DNA from: Beverwykella pulmonaria
Taxonomy: Eukaryota > Ascomycota > Dothideomycetes > Pleosporales > Melanommataceae
Assembly (NCBI GenBank): GCA_001599595.1
Contig: BCHH01000002.1
Coordinates: 1,092,390-1,156,389 of the forward strand
Direction: 5' to 3'
Length of the DNA stretch: 64,000 bases
Numbering within the stretch: the stretch's first letter is position 1; each line of letters starts with the position of its first letter. Under the pieces are notes generated by a model that was given only the letters and a program-made list of their open reading frames with translations, was not told the DNA's origin and did not search any database. Positions 10,339 to 21,898 of this stretch are shown one piece after another. The translations under genes and the position numbers were made by a program.

Positions 10339-12710
10339 TCATGTTGTATCAGGTCCTCTCAGTCTAACAATTCTTTTCACAAGACTGCCTCTTCCTTCAC
10401 CCTCGTCCTGCATAGAAATACTTGCACTAGTTTGGTCATCCCCCAGAAGTGCATCGCTCTCTGGTAGCCATACCTCCAGGACTGCAGCCCAAGCATTGTT
10501 GAGATTCAAGTATTTTCCCTTCAAAATAAATATTGCCACAATAACCATCGTCAACACCCAGTGAGTAGCCACCATTGCTGCAACTGCAATGAGTCCACTA
10601 TTTTCCATGGGTATTTGTTCCTCATCAATCCTACTCATCACAGCCTGCTGACTGTAGTCGAAGAACGGAAGTGCATCGTAATATGCGGTTCGTAGAACCG
10701 TTGTCCATATTGCTTGGAGTGCTAGAGCTGGGTTTTGCGTCTCTACCAAGGTGTCAAGGAATATGGTTCTGAGGACAATATTCATGCCTGTCATAGTGTC
10801 TGTTGGAACGAGAGGTGTGGTAGTGTTTAAGGAGGCTCGTAAGCGCTCTTCCGGAACCGCTGACCACACATTGAGCCAGAGGAAGGGATTTGTTGTTGTG
10901 GTGTAGGCTGTTTCGTTCCATGCACCTCCGAGCCTTTGGGTGATGTTGGCTATCTGCTCATCGACGGGTTTGATATCGAACGGAATGACACCTCGGTCTA
11001 GAGTGGAGAGCTTAGCTACGTCTAACGTTGCACCGAGCTGTCTTCTAGTAGAGAATGTGTCAAAGTGTTTTGAGCTGTCATTGTAATTGACGACCGGCTC
11101 TTGGGGAAGATTCTGGTCAAAGGAGATAGAAACGTTGAAATCGTGCGGGGTTGCATCTAATGGGCGTAAGTGTCCCCTACACTGCGTTAGCTACGGCGAT
11201 TTGACCACTTGATATCTTGAACATACATTGCATCATAACAAACTGATACGCGTAGTTGTTGCACATTGTTGGACGAATTGCTGACTATGAAACTCTGCCA
11301 CGGACCAGATTGAACAGTGGCGTTAACGATCTGATCCAAGCCACAAGCCTCATTCGGGTAGGCCAAGCAGAAGGACGGAAGATCCCAAAGCAAGTAAGCA
11401 TGTCCATGCCATACTGGCAGGTCTGTCGTACGCTCACTAGGCTGAAGTCTTGACATTAGGCCTTGACCTGGGAAGAATGCATCAAAGTTCAGTTGACAGA
11501 GCTCCAAGGAGGAATTTCCTTGGTCTCTATTGGGGAATGAACAGTTGAAGCTGATTGGGTTGCTCTTATTGTCATAAACGAATTCTGGCAAGACAAGATT
11601 GCTGGTCATCTGTCCCTCAAGCCGGAGTACCCTGTCAAACATGGTATAGGAAGCGTTTGGGGGTGTGATATTGATCTCTTCTATCCCAAGCGCGGTGAAG
11701 TTGATGGTTGGGCGAGAACATACGACGCGTGTGTCGAATAATGCTGCAATGCCTTGATAGGATCGCAGACTACCTCTTAAAGCCTGGGTGCCGAGGGGAA
11801 GAAATCCGCGAACGGAGACGCCAGTGTCAGCAACATCGTCCTGTGGTTTGATCGACTCCGAATACTCAATGAAATTCGCAAAGGTGGTTGGTGTGGTAGT
11901 CCAGTAATTGATGTTGTGCAAGGGTCCGCCGCCTAGCATCCCACTACTTTGGTTCTTAGACACTAGGGGGCCGAGGAGCGAACCTCCTCTGACATTGGCA
12001 AGCAGGATGGTAGAAGTGAACTGAAGAGCCGTCGTGACCAAGGCTAGAAGGAATAAGACAGCCAAGAGAAGTATTCTCTTCAAACCACGGCTATTTCGAA
12101 GAAAGACCCATAGATTTAGCAAAGGCCCTGAATTTGAGTATCTCAGAATCGAGAATTCAGCCGCATCCTTGAGTCGCACACCTTGAACCTCTAGGAGATG
12201 AGCCGCTAGCATAGAAGTAGCCACTACAGCCTGAGCTGAGGACGCGGTGCGAATGATTTCAGATGCGATTGCAATCGTTATGGTAACCCATCGCTTCTTG
12301 ACAATGCGGGCCCAATTAGAATTGGAGGAGCTGCCTGTCCAGAGCCAGCTAAGATAGACAAGTGGTGCGATCAGGAAAGCAAACGAGAGGATCAGTACTG
12401 CACTGCGCCATTTTCCTATTCGTCGAAGTGCTGGTCGGCGTGAGGATTTCTCTTTCATGCGTTCTGTCGAGATCTCGCGACGACTTGACTCGCTTCGTTC
12501 GGAGGGCTCAACAATGTTCTCATTCTGCCGAGTGTCCTGGTGCCTGTTTTGTGCTGGAGTGTAATGAACATTAAGTGGTGGCAAAGCGAAGTCATTACTC
12601 TCTGTAGGCTGGAAAGATGAACGTTTCGATGACTTTGAGTGAGAAGCGTGGCGCGAACCGAACCAAGTAGGCGATTCGACATGCGGAATTTCGAAATATG
12701 TACTGCTCAT
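10339..12710 (-). CDS. Large fungal membrane glycoprotein, uncharacterised
   Basis: Two exons (12710-11227 and 11176-10339) encode 773 residues. The intron starts GTATGT and ends GTGTAG, and joins ...SVCYDAM to GHLRPLDATPHDF. The N-terminal 100 residues are polar and probably cytosolic. Transmembrane segments lie at about 103-124 (SAVLILSFAFLIAPLVYLSW) and 213-232 (ILLLAVLFLLALVTTALQF). A long luminal or extracellular domain follows with many N-glycosylation sequons (INFT, NITPPNAS, FNCS, NSS), and a last transmembrane segment (VAAMVATHWVLTMVIVAIFIL) sits near residue 700. This layout is common in Pezizomycotina proteins of unknown function. The ATG at 12710 (MSSTYFEIP) is the first in-frame ATG; the open frame extends further upstream without one. 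Confidence 0.78.
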
Positions 12711-13300
12711 TGCTTCACAATCCTCGAGGGTGGTGGTCTGTCGCAATAAGCGCAAGCTCTCAAATCTTTCCTTGAAGAAATCGAGAGGAGAGGTCGTCAA
12801 TGTAATTGCACTAACATGAGAAAAAATGGGTAGCAAAAACCAAGAGAGTTAGGCAGAGTTTAAGAGAGATTATTCCAGAGATGACTACCCATCGTACCAA
12901 ATCTTACCCAAACGCCCACCATTAACGTGTGTGATCAAGCGAAGCCGCTGGGGCGTTCAGAAACAATTATTCGATATGGAATGTGGCTATGTTGGTTGTG
13001 TTGGCCCCCAACCCTGCGCCACTTGTTTCAAAAAAAATTGTGCACCTGCATGAAACATGCAGTCCGAGACTCGGTACAAATTGCTTGGCCGCCTGGGTTG
13101 TATCCAATCGCATTGGCACTTACAATAGCACTCGAGTATTTCTCTTGCCCATTCATTCATAAAACGGTAGTCTGTAACGAGCGCAAGACACCAAAAGGAG
13201 GATTCTAACAACGTATGACAAAAAACACCCACGTGCATTTAAACATCTAAATTCAGGACGTAAGGCTTCTATCTCTCAACCATTCTCGATATCCATCCTC
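12711..13300. other. Intergenic, no gene seen
   Basis: This holds the 5' flank of the membrane glycoprotein and the 3' flank of the GFA gene. Short ORFs on both strands (12927-13238) overlap each other and lack motifs. Confidence 0.45.
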
Positions 13301-13888
13301 TCATAAGCCAAAAGCGTGCCCTGCAACCTGTGTCGCCCCCTCCACCCCCTTGAACCACGAGACACGATCTTTCGTGAATTGCTCAATTTTCGGATACAAC
13401 TTAGTCTCATGCAGATTGAAGTCATCGACAGTGCCAATTCTCAAGATGCTAAAACCAGGGAAAGCCGAACCGCGACGGTACATGAGCGTTCCGCAGGTAG
13501 GGCAAAAGTAGTTGGTCATTTGGTTTCCTGAGGCGATTGTATGTGATTGAGCAAAGGTCTTGAGCTCGCCGCGGATGTGCTTGAGATGTGTGTCCGAGAC
13601 GACAAAGTTGGAAGCGAACATCGAAGCGGTGATCTTGCGGCAGTCATAACAGTTGCAGACGAATGAGTCCCCTAGACCTGGGCCTTGGGTTGGCTGGATG
13701 GTGTTAGAGAAGGGGACGAGAAGAGTAACTGCGGTGATTGAACTTACGAATGCTAGTTGTGCTGCACCACAAAAGCAGGTCGCTGTCGCTTCGTCTTCCT
13801 TGGACCAGCCATCACTGGCAATTCCAGCTAGAGGGAAGTAGGATTTGGAATCATTGGCGGCAACGGCAGGGCTCGTAGTGGTGGACAT
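13301..13888 (-). CDS. GFA/CENP-V family zinc-binding protein (Mss4-like fold)
   Basis: Two exons (13888-13748 and 13693-13301) encode 177 residues. The 54-nt intron (GTAAGT... CTAAC... CAG) is a multiple of three and carries no stop, so unspliced RNA would still be open. The family is named for glutathione-dependent formaldehyde-activating enzyme; most fungal members have unknown substrates. Zinc ligands are visible as ATCFCGAA, FVCNCYDCRK and YFCPTCGTLMYRRG, the usual CxC, CxxC and CxxC pattern. The C-terminus LYPKIEQFTKDRVSW is the usual end of family members, with the substrate-side Trp. A cytosolic protein is expected, as there is no signal peptide. Confidence 0.9.
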   Translation of the reverse strand: MSTTTSPAVAANDSKSYFPLAGIASDGWSKEDEATATCFCGAAQLAFVSSITAVTLLVPFSNTIQPTQGPGLGDSFVCNCYDCRKITASMFASNFVVSDTHLKHIRGELKTFAQSHTIASGNQMTNYFCPTCGTLMYRRGSAFPGFSILRIGTVDDFNLHETKLYPKIEQFTKDRVSWFKGVEGATQVAGHAFGL

Positions 13889-15030
13889 GTTTGCGGGTTC
13901 AATATATGGATGGAGCTTTAATGATGAAGTTATTAGGGATGTGGATGTTGTGTGTGCTGGAGAATGGTCGCCCTTTTATACACATTTTGCTCAGATGAAC
14001 TTACCAGCTGTGCTTGAGACTCTGATTATCAAACAACCCTAATTGTGACCAATTACAGTATCCACCGCATACCCTCAAGCCCCACTTTGGTGTGTAGAAT
14101 GCTGAAAAGGCCTTGCAATCAGTGAACTCCTCCCAACACATCATTGCTTTGTTATTCATGGATCACATATCCATAAATCGCAACACCCAGTTTCGGTAGC
14201 TTTCTAGCGCATCGCATTGTAATTCTCAGTCTAGCCCCGGGCTAGTGATAAAGTCCGACATTCGGGAATGGGAATGGGTGAAGTGAAGAACGCTGCCAAG
14301 ATGTGCAATGACCGTTTTAGGTTTAGACACAAAATGATTACATATTTCGCATCGAGAACTTCAACCTTGGAAGGGTTCAGTTGCAACATCAAATTTTAAT
14401 GAATACTTTTCTTAGAAAGAGGAGAGATCAGCTTTTGCTTGGAAACAGCAGGTACGATTACATATCTGTGATCAAACAGTAATTGTTCTGCTTGTTGCAA
14501 AGCATCCGCTTCTTCATCCTAGTCGGTGGTCTCAACGGGAATCAGTAGACGAAAGTTAACCATGGCCCGAGAAGAGACATTCTAGCAATTAAGATTGACT
14601 TGAATCATTGCCCTTGGGATTTAACTAGAAGAATATATGCTCAGCCATTCAACAATTTCGTTTTGCTGACAAGACTTGTTTTCTTAATTCGTAGTCTGCC
14701 CGCTTTACCACACCTATTCTTCTCATTCCACGACATCGCTCCGGCATCTATTGACTTTTGTGCCTTCTACAATTTCTCTCCTACATGGTCCTCCCATGAA
14801 CAGGTGACTAGCGTTATCTTTGCGTTTCCTTACATATCTTTAGTTTTTCATATGAATTTTACATGGGCGGTGGCTCGCGCTAGTCACTTGTTCATGGGAG
14901 CGAAGCCAGAAAGGTCACGCTAGTCTACATTGGGGTTAGCATCTTCGGCTGTAGGCAGCTCTCGCAGATCAGATAACTTCGCACTATTTTCTTCTATCAT
15001 CACTGCAAACCGTCCACCACACCCACGAAA
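13889..15030. other. Intergenic between divergent genes, no gene seen
   Basis: This is 1.1 kb between the GFA and F-box genes. A plus-strand ORF (14600-14923) has a hydrophobic, coding-unlike composition and no motif. I see no RNA gene. Confidence 0.45.
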
Positions 15031-16091
15031 ATGGAAGATCAAGACTCTGAGTCTGCTTCTGGCATGCACAAAGTACTAGCTGTCCCCGAGCTTCTCGAGC
15101 AAATCCTGTTGAACCTCAGCCTTAGCGACATCCTTTACAATGCTCAGCGAGTAAACAAGTTTTGGAGGGATTGCATCGGCATCACTAAGAGCGAAGGAGG
15201 ATCCCTGAAATTGCGACAGAAATGCTTTATCTCCGCCAAGCTCATGAGTGAAGAGGAGGCAAAAGCCGACCCGCTATTCCTAACCCTCGATAACCATGAA
15301 CCCATCCGGCCAACCACCGAGCTAATGACCCGCAAGTATCTCAATTTCCTTGCGAAAACCGGCAACGCACCCTTCAACTTATCGGAAATCCGAAAATATT
15401 TCACGAACAATTTCTCAACAGACAGGTCGGCGCTAATAGACTACACCTTCGAGGTCGATTGTCTTACGGTGTCGACTAGCCAGCTTCCACCCGGACTCGA
15501 CCAGTTCACCGATAATTTTCCGAATCGGGTCTGGAATAGAGGTCATTACCAACTGGACAATGCAAAGCGACACCCCATTCTGAGTTGCTTCAACGATATA
15601 CCATACTTCTGGACTGGATACGGGGCACATCTTATCTTCATGATTGGCGATAGACATGACGACGCGTACCCCGAGATGGAGCAGATCATGAAAGTTTTGG
15701 TATTTCTGCTGAACACCGAGCCAGCCGGAGCGACTTGGAAACGAGCCATGGTCACGCACCCGGCTTGCACCAAGGTTACTGTCTATGTACGCACGCCAAA
15801 CCGCGCGCTTTGCGAACATCGGACTTTTGTCAATATCGAAGGAGTGGCTATTGAAGAGCTTTTCCAACTCATTACAGGAGTCTGCAAGGTCGCACTGGGC
15901 GCCGTTAGCGACGCAGATTTGGCGGCAAGGTTCCTCGGAAACTATGAGAAAAGTACGAAACTACAAATACATATTGGAGGGCATTGAACTAACGTCTAGT
16001 CCCACGTTTAGTCGCCAAAGACCAGCTTGAAGCTATTGTGACGGTGGCAGAATTCGAGGAGCTTCTCGCAGATCTTAGCTTGAACCCTTAA
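15031..16091 (+). CDS. F-box domain protein
   Basis: Two exons (15031-15952 and 16012-16091) encode 333 residues. The F-box is at about residues 14-52 (KVLAVPELLEQILLNLSLSD followed by QRVNKFWRDCI), the helix set that binds Skp1 in SCF ubiquitin ligases. The remaining 280 residues have no recognisable repeat and presumably form a lineage-specific substrate-binding region; such fungal F-box proteins are numerous and poorly conserved. The last exon is short. Intron GTACGA...TTTAG joins NYEK to IAKDQLEAIVTVAEFEELLADL, giving a helical C-terminal end. Without splicing the frame would end slightly earlier, at 15987, so the exact C-terminus is the least certain part. Confidence 0.83.
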
Positions 16092-16657
16092 ATTTTGCTC
16101 CACTCCGCATCCATTAGAGCCTTCGATTTTCGCTCACACACAAGAATTCTTGATGACTATGGGGATAACAGAAGTCGGGTTCTACGTACGGAAATCGCTC
16201 ATTATGTCGCACAGTTTGCTGAGACGCACGGAAGGATATAGTATGGAGAGGTCAGCTATTTGAATCATGCCGAGTGACTGGACTGACAGAATTCTCAGGC
16301 GGCATACGGTTAACTACCATAATCTACGCCGGGTTGGGATCTTTCGAGCACTCGGCTTTATGGATAGCGCACGAATATTCATCGTCCTGGCGAGCCCCTG
16401 CCCTTCAATAGACATTCATCTTTCATCCCAATTTGTGGCTTCAGGAGAAGGCACCATAGCAATTCTTAATGTTCTTCAGATATTTCCTTATGTAATTATG
16501 TGCTTATGTGCTTATGTGCTTCCCGTATCGTTGCATCTTTCTCCAACTTCGCAATAGGGCAAAGGCCCTTACATACAAATTGCTTTTCGTGCGTCCTGTG
16601 TTTCCCATCTCAAACCATCGCTACCTTAAATATCTACAAACTCCGTAGCTCTCCCCC
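16092..16657. other. Intergenic between convergent genes
   Basis: This spacer joins the 3' ends of the F-box and FAD-oxidase genes. Overlapping short ORFs have no motif. A small TATGTGCT tandem (around 16495-16520) is the only structure seen. Confidence 0.45.
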
Positions 16658-18683
16658 TCAAACCCTACACAACCTCCCTTGCTGCGTAGTTAACCCCTGC
16701 GTCCCCTCGACCACCCACTCCTCGCTCCCGACCGCCGTGACCGCATAAAACACCTTCCACGGATCCGTCCTCTCCTTAAAAGCCTTCAACTTCGCATAAT
16801 TACCCCCATAAAAGCTCTCTTGGAAGTTCGGCTCTTCAGGATCGGCTTCATTCATATACGCCCCGGACCCTGGAGTCGCATCTCTCAGCTTGTTTAAATA
16901 CTGGTTGAGTCTCGCATGGCTGGCGATTTTCTGCGCGGTGCTGGTGTCTGGCCCATAGGACGCGAAGTCGAAGCCCGTCGAGTGCATGATGGCGTTGCGG
17001 AGATGCGGGTTCACTGCGTTCGTGCGGCCGGGGTATCCTGCTGTTTCGCGCGTGGGCGTGTAGTCGACTGAATGCCATGTGTACCCGCCTTCTTCAACAA
17101 AGGCGCGGATTGCGGCCATTGCAGCAAGAAATTCCTTCGATGTAGGATCGACGAAATTCTTGCGTGGAAACAGACGAGAGCCGAAGCGGCCGTAGGGAAT
17201 TTGACCGTCGGGATTCTGGCCGAAGCCTTGCTGTCCGTAGGTGGGGTACCAGCTGGGCTCTGGGTTTGTTAAGTTGAAGCCGACTTTGTTGAGGTCTGCG
17301 ATTAGTGGCGCGGCGAAGGCTTTAGCTTCGATGGCGGTGAAGTTGTTGAGCGTGATTTGGCCGATAAATGTGAAGGTGCGCGACATGTTGGTTGTGGGAG
17401 CCACGGTGTTGATGTAGTTCCATCCGATACCCTTGGCGTCTGTGATACGGACGAGGTGTGAGAAGTAGGCGTGGATACCTGCCCAAAAGGTTTCGTTGGA
17501 GACTTGGTTGGGTCCGGCACTCGTCCGCCACTGGATAGTGGTGAATGAGATGGAGGTAGGATCGTGTACTTTGATGACGGCCGAAGTCACGATGCCATAG
17601 TTGCCTTGGTCTCGTTAGCTTTAAGGCAAGGGATATGGATAATGACTTACTGGGCCCGCCACCTCGAAGTGCCCAGAACAAGTCCTCATTCTCGTCGGGA
17701 GCTGCATGAATAAACTTTCCATCCGCTGTCACGACCTCCAAGGAAAGAACCTGGTCGGCCATAAGTCCAAGCTTGGATGTAAGAACGGAGAAACCACCGC
17801 CTTGCATCCAACCTCCTATCGAACTGACGGTCATCCCACCTGCGCATGGCACTGTTATGTTGTTCGTTACCATGTAGTTGAACATATCATATGTCATGAC
17901 TCCAGCTCCGACTTTGGCTGCCTTTCCAGAATACTCTCCCACTTCAACAGATGGGATAACTTCGAATGCTTTCATTGGGTGTACCCACACTTGGAGAGCG
18001 CCTCCTCCAGTATTTCTACCAAGGAAGTCATGGCCAGAATTCCTGGGTTTGTGAGTTTCCTTTCTGCTGATTGAAGATATATGTACTTACTTGATAGTCA
18101 GACGGATATTGTTATTCCGCGCAAAATTGACAGCAAGTTGTACGTGCTTGGCTGTAGTTGCATTTACGACATACTGTGGTAGACTAGTGAGGTTGCAGCC
18201 GCTCATTGGAGGCGTAGACGCTAGCGGAACAGGACAAGGATTGTCCAATTGCCATTGTTGAAAAGGGATGGTAGGATCGTCGGAGCTATTGTGAAGGGTT
18301 AGCAGATGATGTAGCGGATAGAAGCGAAGATAACCGTACGCGAAACGTGTGCTAAACTGGCGAGTCTTCACTTCTGCACATCTCGCCTCGTTGTAATAAG
18401 GTCCTTCATAGCACGCTGCGGCGGGCGGAATACCCTTGATCAATGCCCCATCGAGGCTTGAGTTGAATGCGCTCCATCTCTCTGTAGACGGCCAGTTGGA
18501 ATCTCCAGGGAAGGCCTTGCACTTTTGGCCACTGCCAGAGGCTGGGAGCTTGCCAAAAGCTATGTCTGGGTTGTTGGCAACATCAGCTTCTGTCAATTGG
18601 ATGCTCTCATATGGGAAATTGAACGCAAATGCGGAATGAGAAGTACATGACAAGACGGCAAATACTTTCAATAGAGACAGCAT
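16658..18683 (-). CDS. Secreted FAD-linked oxidase (VAO/BBE family)
   Basis: Four exons (18683-18340, 18285-18091, 18042-17651, 17604-16658) encode 625 residues. A signal peptide (MLSLLKVFAVLSCTSHSAFA) is followed by an FAD_binding_4 domain and a C-terminal berberine-bridge-enzyme segment (AYMNEADPEEPNFQESFYG... NYAKL). The FAD-linking histidine is probably H184 in NSGHDFLGRNTGGG. The usual second flavin-linking cysteine motif (GxCxTVG) reads GGMTVSSIGGW here, so single covalent attachment is likely. Many sequons suggest an extracellular glycoprotein. Such enzymes oxidise sugars, alcohols or secondary metabolites; the substrate cannot be told. All introns are 46-54 nt with GTACGG or GTAAGT donors. 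The initiator at 18683 is chosen because it begins the signal peptide. Confidence 0.88.
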
Positions 18684-19772
18684 CGTATCAAGTTGTTTTA
18701 ACCAAGAGATGAAGTAAACTGTGAGTCCTGCGACGAAGACAACTATCCAAGGAAAACGCAACGTTTTGTATAGTTGCTGTATAGTGCCCTGCTATTTCCG
18801 ATTCTCGCATTCCGGGCAGTCGCTCCGCAGATAGCTATAATAGATGTGAGGGTGGTATGATATATTGAGTACCCTCCATTCGTTACAGAATCGTAGACTA
18901 CCATGGGACACATTCTGAGTAAGAGAACGCCCGAATACGATTAGAATATGGCTTGAGATTTGTCAATTCTCAAAGCCAGGATACGCACGAAATTAACCGT
19001 GTGAAGTTCCGTCTTGGACGCCATGCATTGCGCAATTTGTGTATCATCTCGGCGGGTGTCATTGGTGTATGCCCGCAGGAACGCCAGAATCTCGTAGGGC
19101 TGAAAGAAAGTTGCTTGAAGCCAGTTCGTGAAGACGTGCATATTTCGCCCGACTTGGCTGATGGCCTTATCATAAGTCTAGAGATTCGCATGTCGCTGTA
19201 ATGGTGTTGTCGAGATGGGAACGGAGAGATGAGGGCCGGAAGCTTTACCGCCTGTCGTTTAACTTCTACAAAGGGTAATACACCCGAAACGCATTGTAAA
19301 GGTACTCCGGAGAGAGAGAGATGGATTTATTGTTGCCACCGAAGGGCTAAAAGAAGAAAAGTTATGGATATATTGGCGTTGTTGCGAGGGTGTTTGCGAT
19401 GCCACGTTGCCTCTACCGGGGTCTTACGAATAAAGGGGAAAGTTACATAAGTGAACATCTAATCTCTCATTGGCTAGAGTTCGACTGGACGATTATTTAC
19501 GAGGACTTGAAATAAGGTGTAAAACCGTTCTCTATCTTCGACTCTGTCCATTAGAAACCTAGTTCACAATAGGATCAGGGATATGCTTGGGAAATTTATA
19601 ATCGATAATACAGTCACTTATAAAAAGTCTCCGAACAAGCATTTGTCAGCAGAAAATCACTAAATTGACCCCGATACTTTTGAGAATATATAGAAACGGA
19701 CAGGGACCGCACTCGTACGAGAGCTACTACTGTAATTGATCAAGGAGCATCCTCCGGATCTCAGTACTTTGC
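18684..19772. other. Intergenic, no gene seen
   Basis: This is the upstream region of the FAD oxidase and the flank of a decayed transposase. Short overlapping ORFs (18941-19201) show no family resemblance. I did not find terminal inverted repeats for the adjacent element. Confidence 0.4.
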
Positions 19773-20225
19773 TTACCAGCCCTTTGCCTTTCTTACTGCT
19801 GCCAATTGGCGGGGCAAGCTCATGATGAGTCGGCGTAGGAGTGAATTAGGTATTGCCCGCCACGCCTCCTTCAAAGCACGTCGTAGTGCATCCCAGTCCT
19901 CCTTCTTGTTGCCCATCTCTTTGAGCTCAGGATGGTGCTTCTGTACGTACTTTTTAAGGGTCCATCAGAGGTGCTCTATTGAGTTTAAATCGGAGTATAG
20001 AGGCCATTCCATGGTGTGAACGTCATGGATTTCTAGTCACTCTTTGACCTGGTTGTAAGTGTGTATTGGCGCGTTGTCTTGCATGAAGATATCTCCAGCA
20101 GGCCAATGAAAAGGGTCATAATGTGAGGTTTAGTTTCGAGCCATCGCTTCTATCGGTGATTTCGGTCCTACCATAAAAGGACCATTTTATGTAAGCGTAG
20201 ACACGACCCCCCATTAGCTAGATTG
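19773..20225 (-). pseudogene. Decayed Tc1/mariner-type transposase fragment
   Basis: Read on the minus strand, one frame shows the C-terminal half of a Tc1/mariner-class DDE transposase. It contains HWPAGDIFMQDNAPIHT (second catalytic Asp in QDNAPIH), EWPLYSDLNSIEHL (normally EWPPYSPDLNPIEHLWW, third catalytic region) and LKEAWRAIPNSLLRRLIMSLP, ending in RKAKGW before a stop at 19773. At least three in-frame stops break it. One replaces Trp in the IEHLWW motif, and Pro-to-Ser changes occur where CCN would become TCN. That C-to-T/G-to-A pattern is what repeat-induced point mutation leaves. The N-terminal half is missing; the O-methyltransferase gene starts about 255 bp beyond. The fragment is inactive. 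Confidence 0.82.
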
Positions 20226-20480
20226 CAGCGAGACACAATGGTGTGAAGGCAACAACATTCAAACCCACAACAACTCGGCCTAGCGCATCGCTCGCCGCTG
20301 TTATCGAGACCGAAGGCCGAATGGAAATGCTAGCCCTCCTAGACGTTTCGATGGCTATAAAGCCTGTCAATGTCGCGAGAATGGTTTCCCCATATCGCTC
20401 ATCTTCTAAACCGCATCAATTGTCCCCTTGTTCATCAGTTTCTTTAGCATTCCCCACCTCTTCATATCATACCAGGAACC

Positions 20481-21898
20481 ATGGAAGCTATTACAGATCA
20501 AGTTCGCGAGCTCTACACAAAAGGAACTGAGGAGGAGCGTAGACAAATCCAAGTCGACCTCCGCGAGCTGCAGACTTCGCTCGACACTGAATGGGACATG
20601 GTCGTTAGACTAGGTAGTGGTGTACATATTCCCGATATTATTTCTAATGAAAGGATTATTGACATTTTCACTTTAGTATCTCCAAATGGCGCTGGTCAAA
20701 ATCGGCGTAGATTTGAAAATCTTTGACATGCTGGCTGCTACCTCGACTCCACTTAGCCTCGAGCACATTAGAGAGAAGACTGGCGCTGCGGCGAGTCTTT
20801 TAGGTATTTGTAAACCTTCCAGCTCAGTCCAACACAACTCACTAAGGAATCCAGGCCATATCCTCCGCGCCCAAGCCGCCTTCGGCCAGATCAAAGAATC
20901 TGGTCTCAACGCCTTTACCTCCTCCCGCCTGACTCACGTATTGGCCGAACCTAACGTCTCCGGCGCCGTAGAGCACGCCTTCGATATCCAAGCTCTCGTC
21001 GCGCACGCCCTCCCATCCTACCTCGCCACCCATCACTACCGCGACGTAACATCCAACCTTGACCTGCCCTTCCAGCAGGCCTTGAAAACCGACCTTGCAC
21101 CTTTCGACTGGCTACGTCAGCATCCTTCGCAGATGAAGGCTCTCGGGCACGCCATGGCGATGCAGCGTGATGAGCACTGGATCGATCACTACCCGGTGCT
21201 CTCCGAACTCGGCTCCTTCACCCCTTCTCCTTCCTCTGTCCTCCTCGTCGACATCGGCGGTGGCTTCGGCCAGCAGGCTGCTGCTTTCCATAAAAAATTC
21301 CCCTCACTCTCCGGCCGCATCATTGTGCAAGACATCCCCGAAACGTTGGATCTTGTGCAGTCTATTGCAGGCATTGAATTCCAGGTCCAAGACTTCTTCA
21401 AAGAGCAGCAGGTCAAGGGTGCGAAGTTCTATTACCTACGACAGTATGTACCGCTCTCCTCTTCATCTAAAATCGAGACTCTCCTGCTACAAACTTATCT
21501 CAGGGTACCCTAGGTGGCATCTAAGCCATCTAAGCCATCTCGCAAAGTTGTCATGTCAACTATCCCAGTTAGTCCCCTTCACTTCCAACCTCGTACTAAC
21601 CCACATCCCCAGTATTCTACACGACTGGACAAACTCCGACTGTGTGAAGATTCTCTCCGCCATCATCCCAGCCATGAGCTCTCATTCCCGTCTCGTCATC
21701 GACGAAATTGTGCTGCCAAACGAAAAAGTCCCGTGGCAGGCGGCGTACATGGATTTGACAATGATGGCAAATCTGGGCGGGATCGAGAGGACGAGGGCAG
21801 AGTATGAGGTGTTGTTGGAGAAGGTCGGGTTGCGGGTTGTGGATGTGAAGACTTATGATGCGAAGATGCAGGCTGTTGTGATTGCGGCACTGAAGTAA
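20481..21898 (+). CDS. SAM-dependent O-methyltransferase (COMT-like, PF00891 type)
   Basis: Four exons (20481-20621, 20677-20803, 20855-21443, 21613-21898) encode 380 residues. The N-terminal helical dimerisation part (YLQMALVKIGVDLKIFDML, ILRAQAAFGQIKE) is followed by the Rossmann SAM site LLVDIGGGFGQ (D222 and glycines 224-228). The catalytic His is expected at H289 in HILHDWTNSDC, rebuilt across the third intron. The end (EIVLPNEK, MDLTMMANLGGIERTRAEYEVLLEKVGL) is typical of fungal secondary-metabolite O-methyltransferases. It probably methylates a phenolic or polyketide hydroxyl. No backbone synthase lies in the window. The third intron is long (169 nt) and contains a 9-bp tandem CATCTAAGC at 21518-21540. 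Intron 2 (51 nt) is in frame. Confidence 0.9.
21518..21540 (+). repeat. 9-bp tandem repeat inside an O-methyltransferase intron
   Basis: The unit CATCTAAGC occurs about two and a half times in a row. It lies wholly within the third intron. Confidence 0.6.

Noticed and set aside
14600..14923. Plus-strand ORF of 107 codons
   Set aside because: Composition is unlike the neighbouring genes and no domain is recognisable.
16658..21898. Secondary-metabolite gene cluster (FAD oxidase plus O-methyltransferase)
   Set aside because: No PKS, NRPS, terpene or DMATS backbone gene and no P450 in the window; the two genes are 1.8 kb apart with a transposon relic between.
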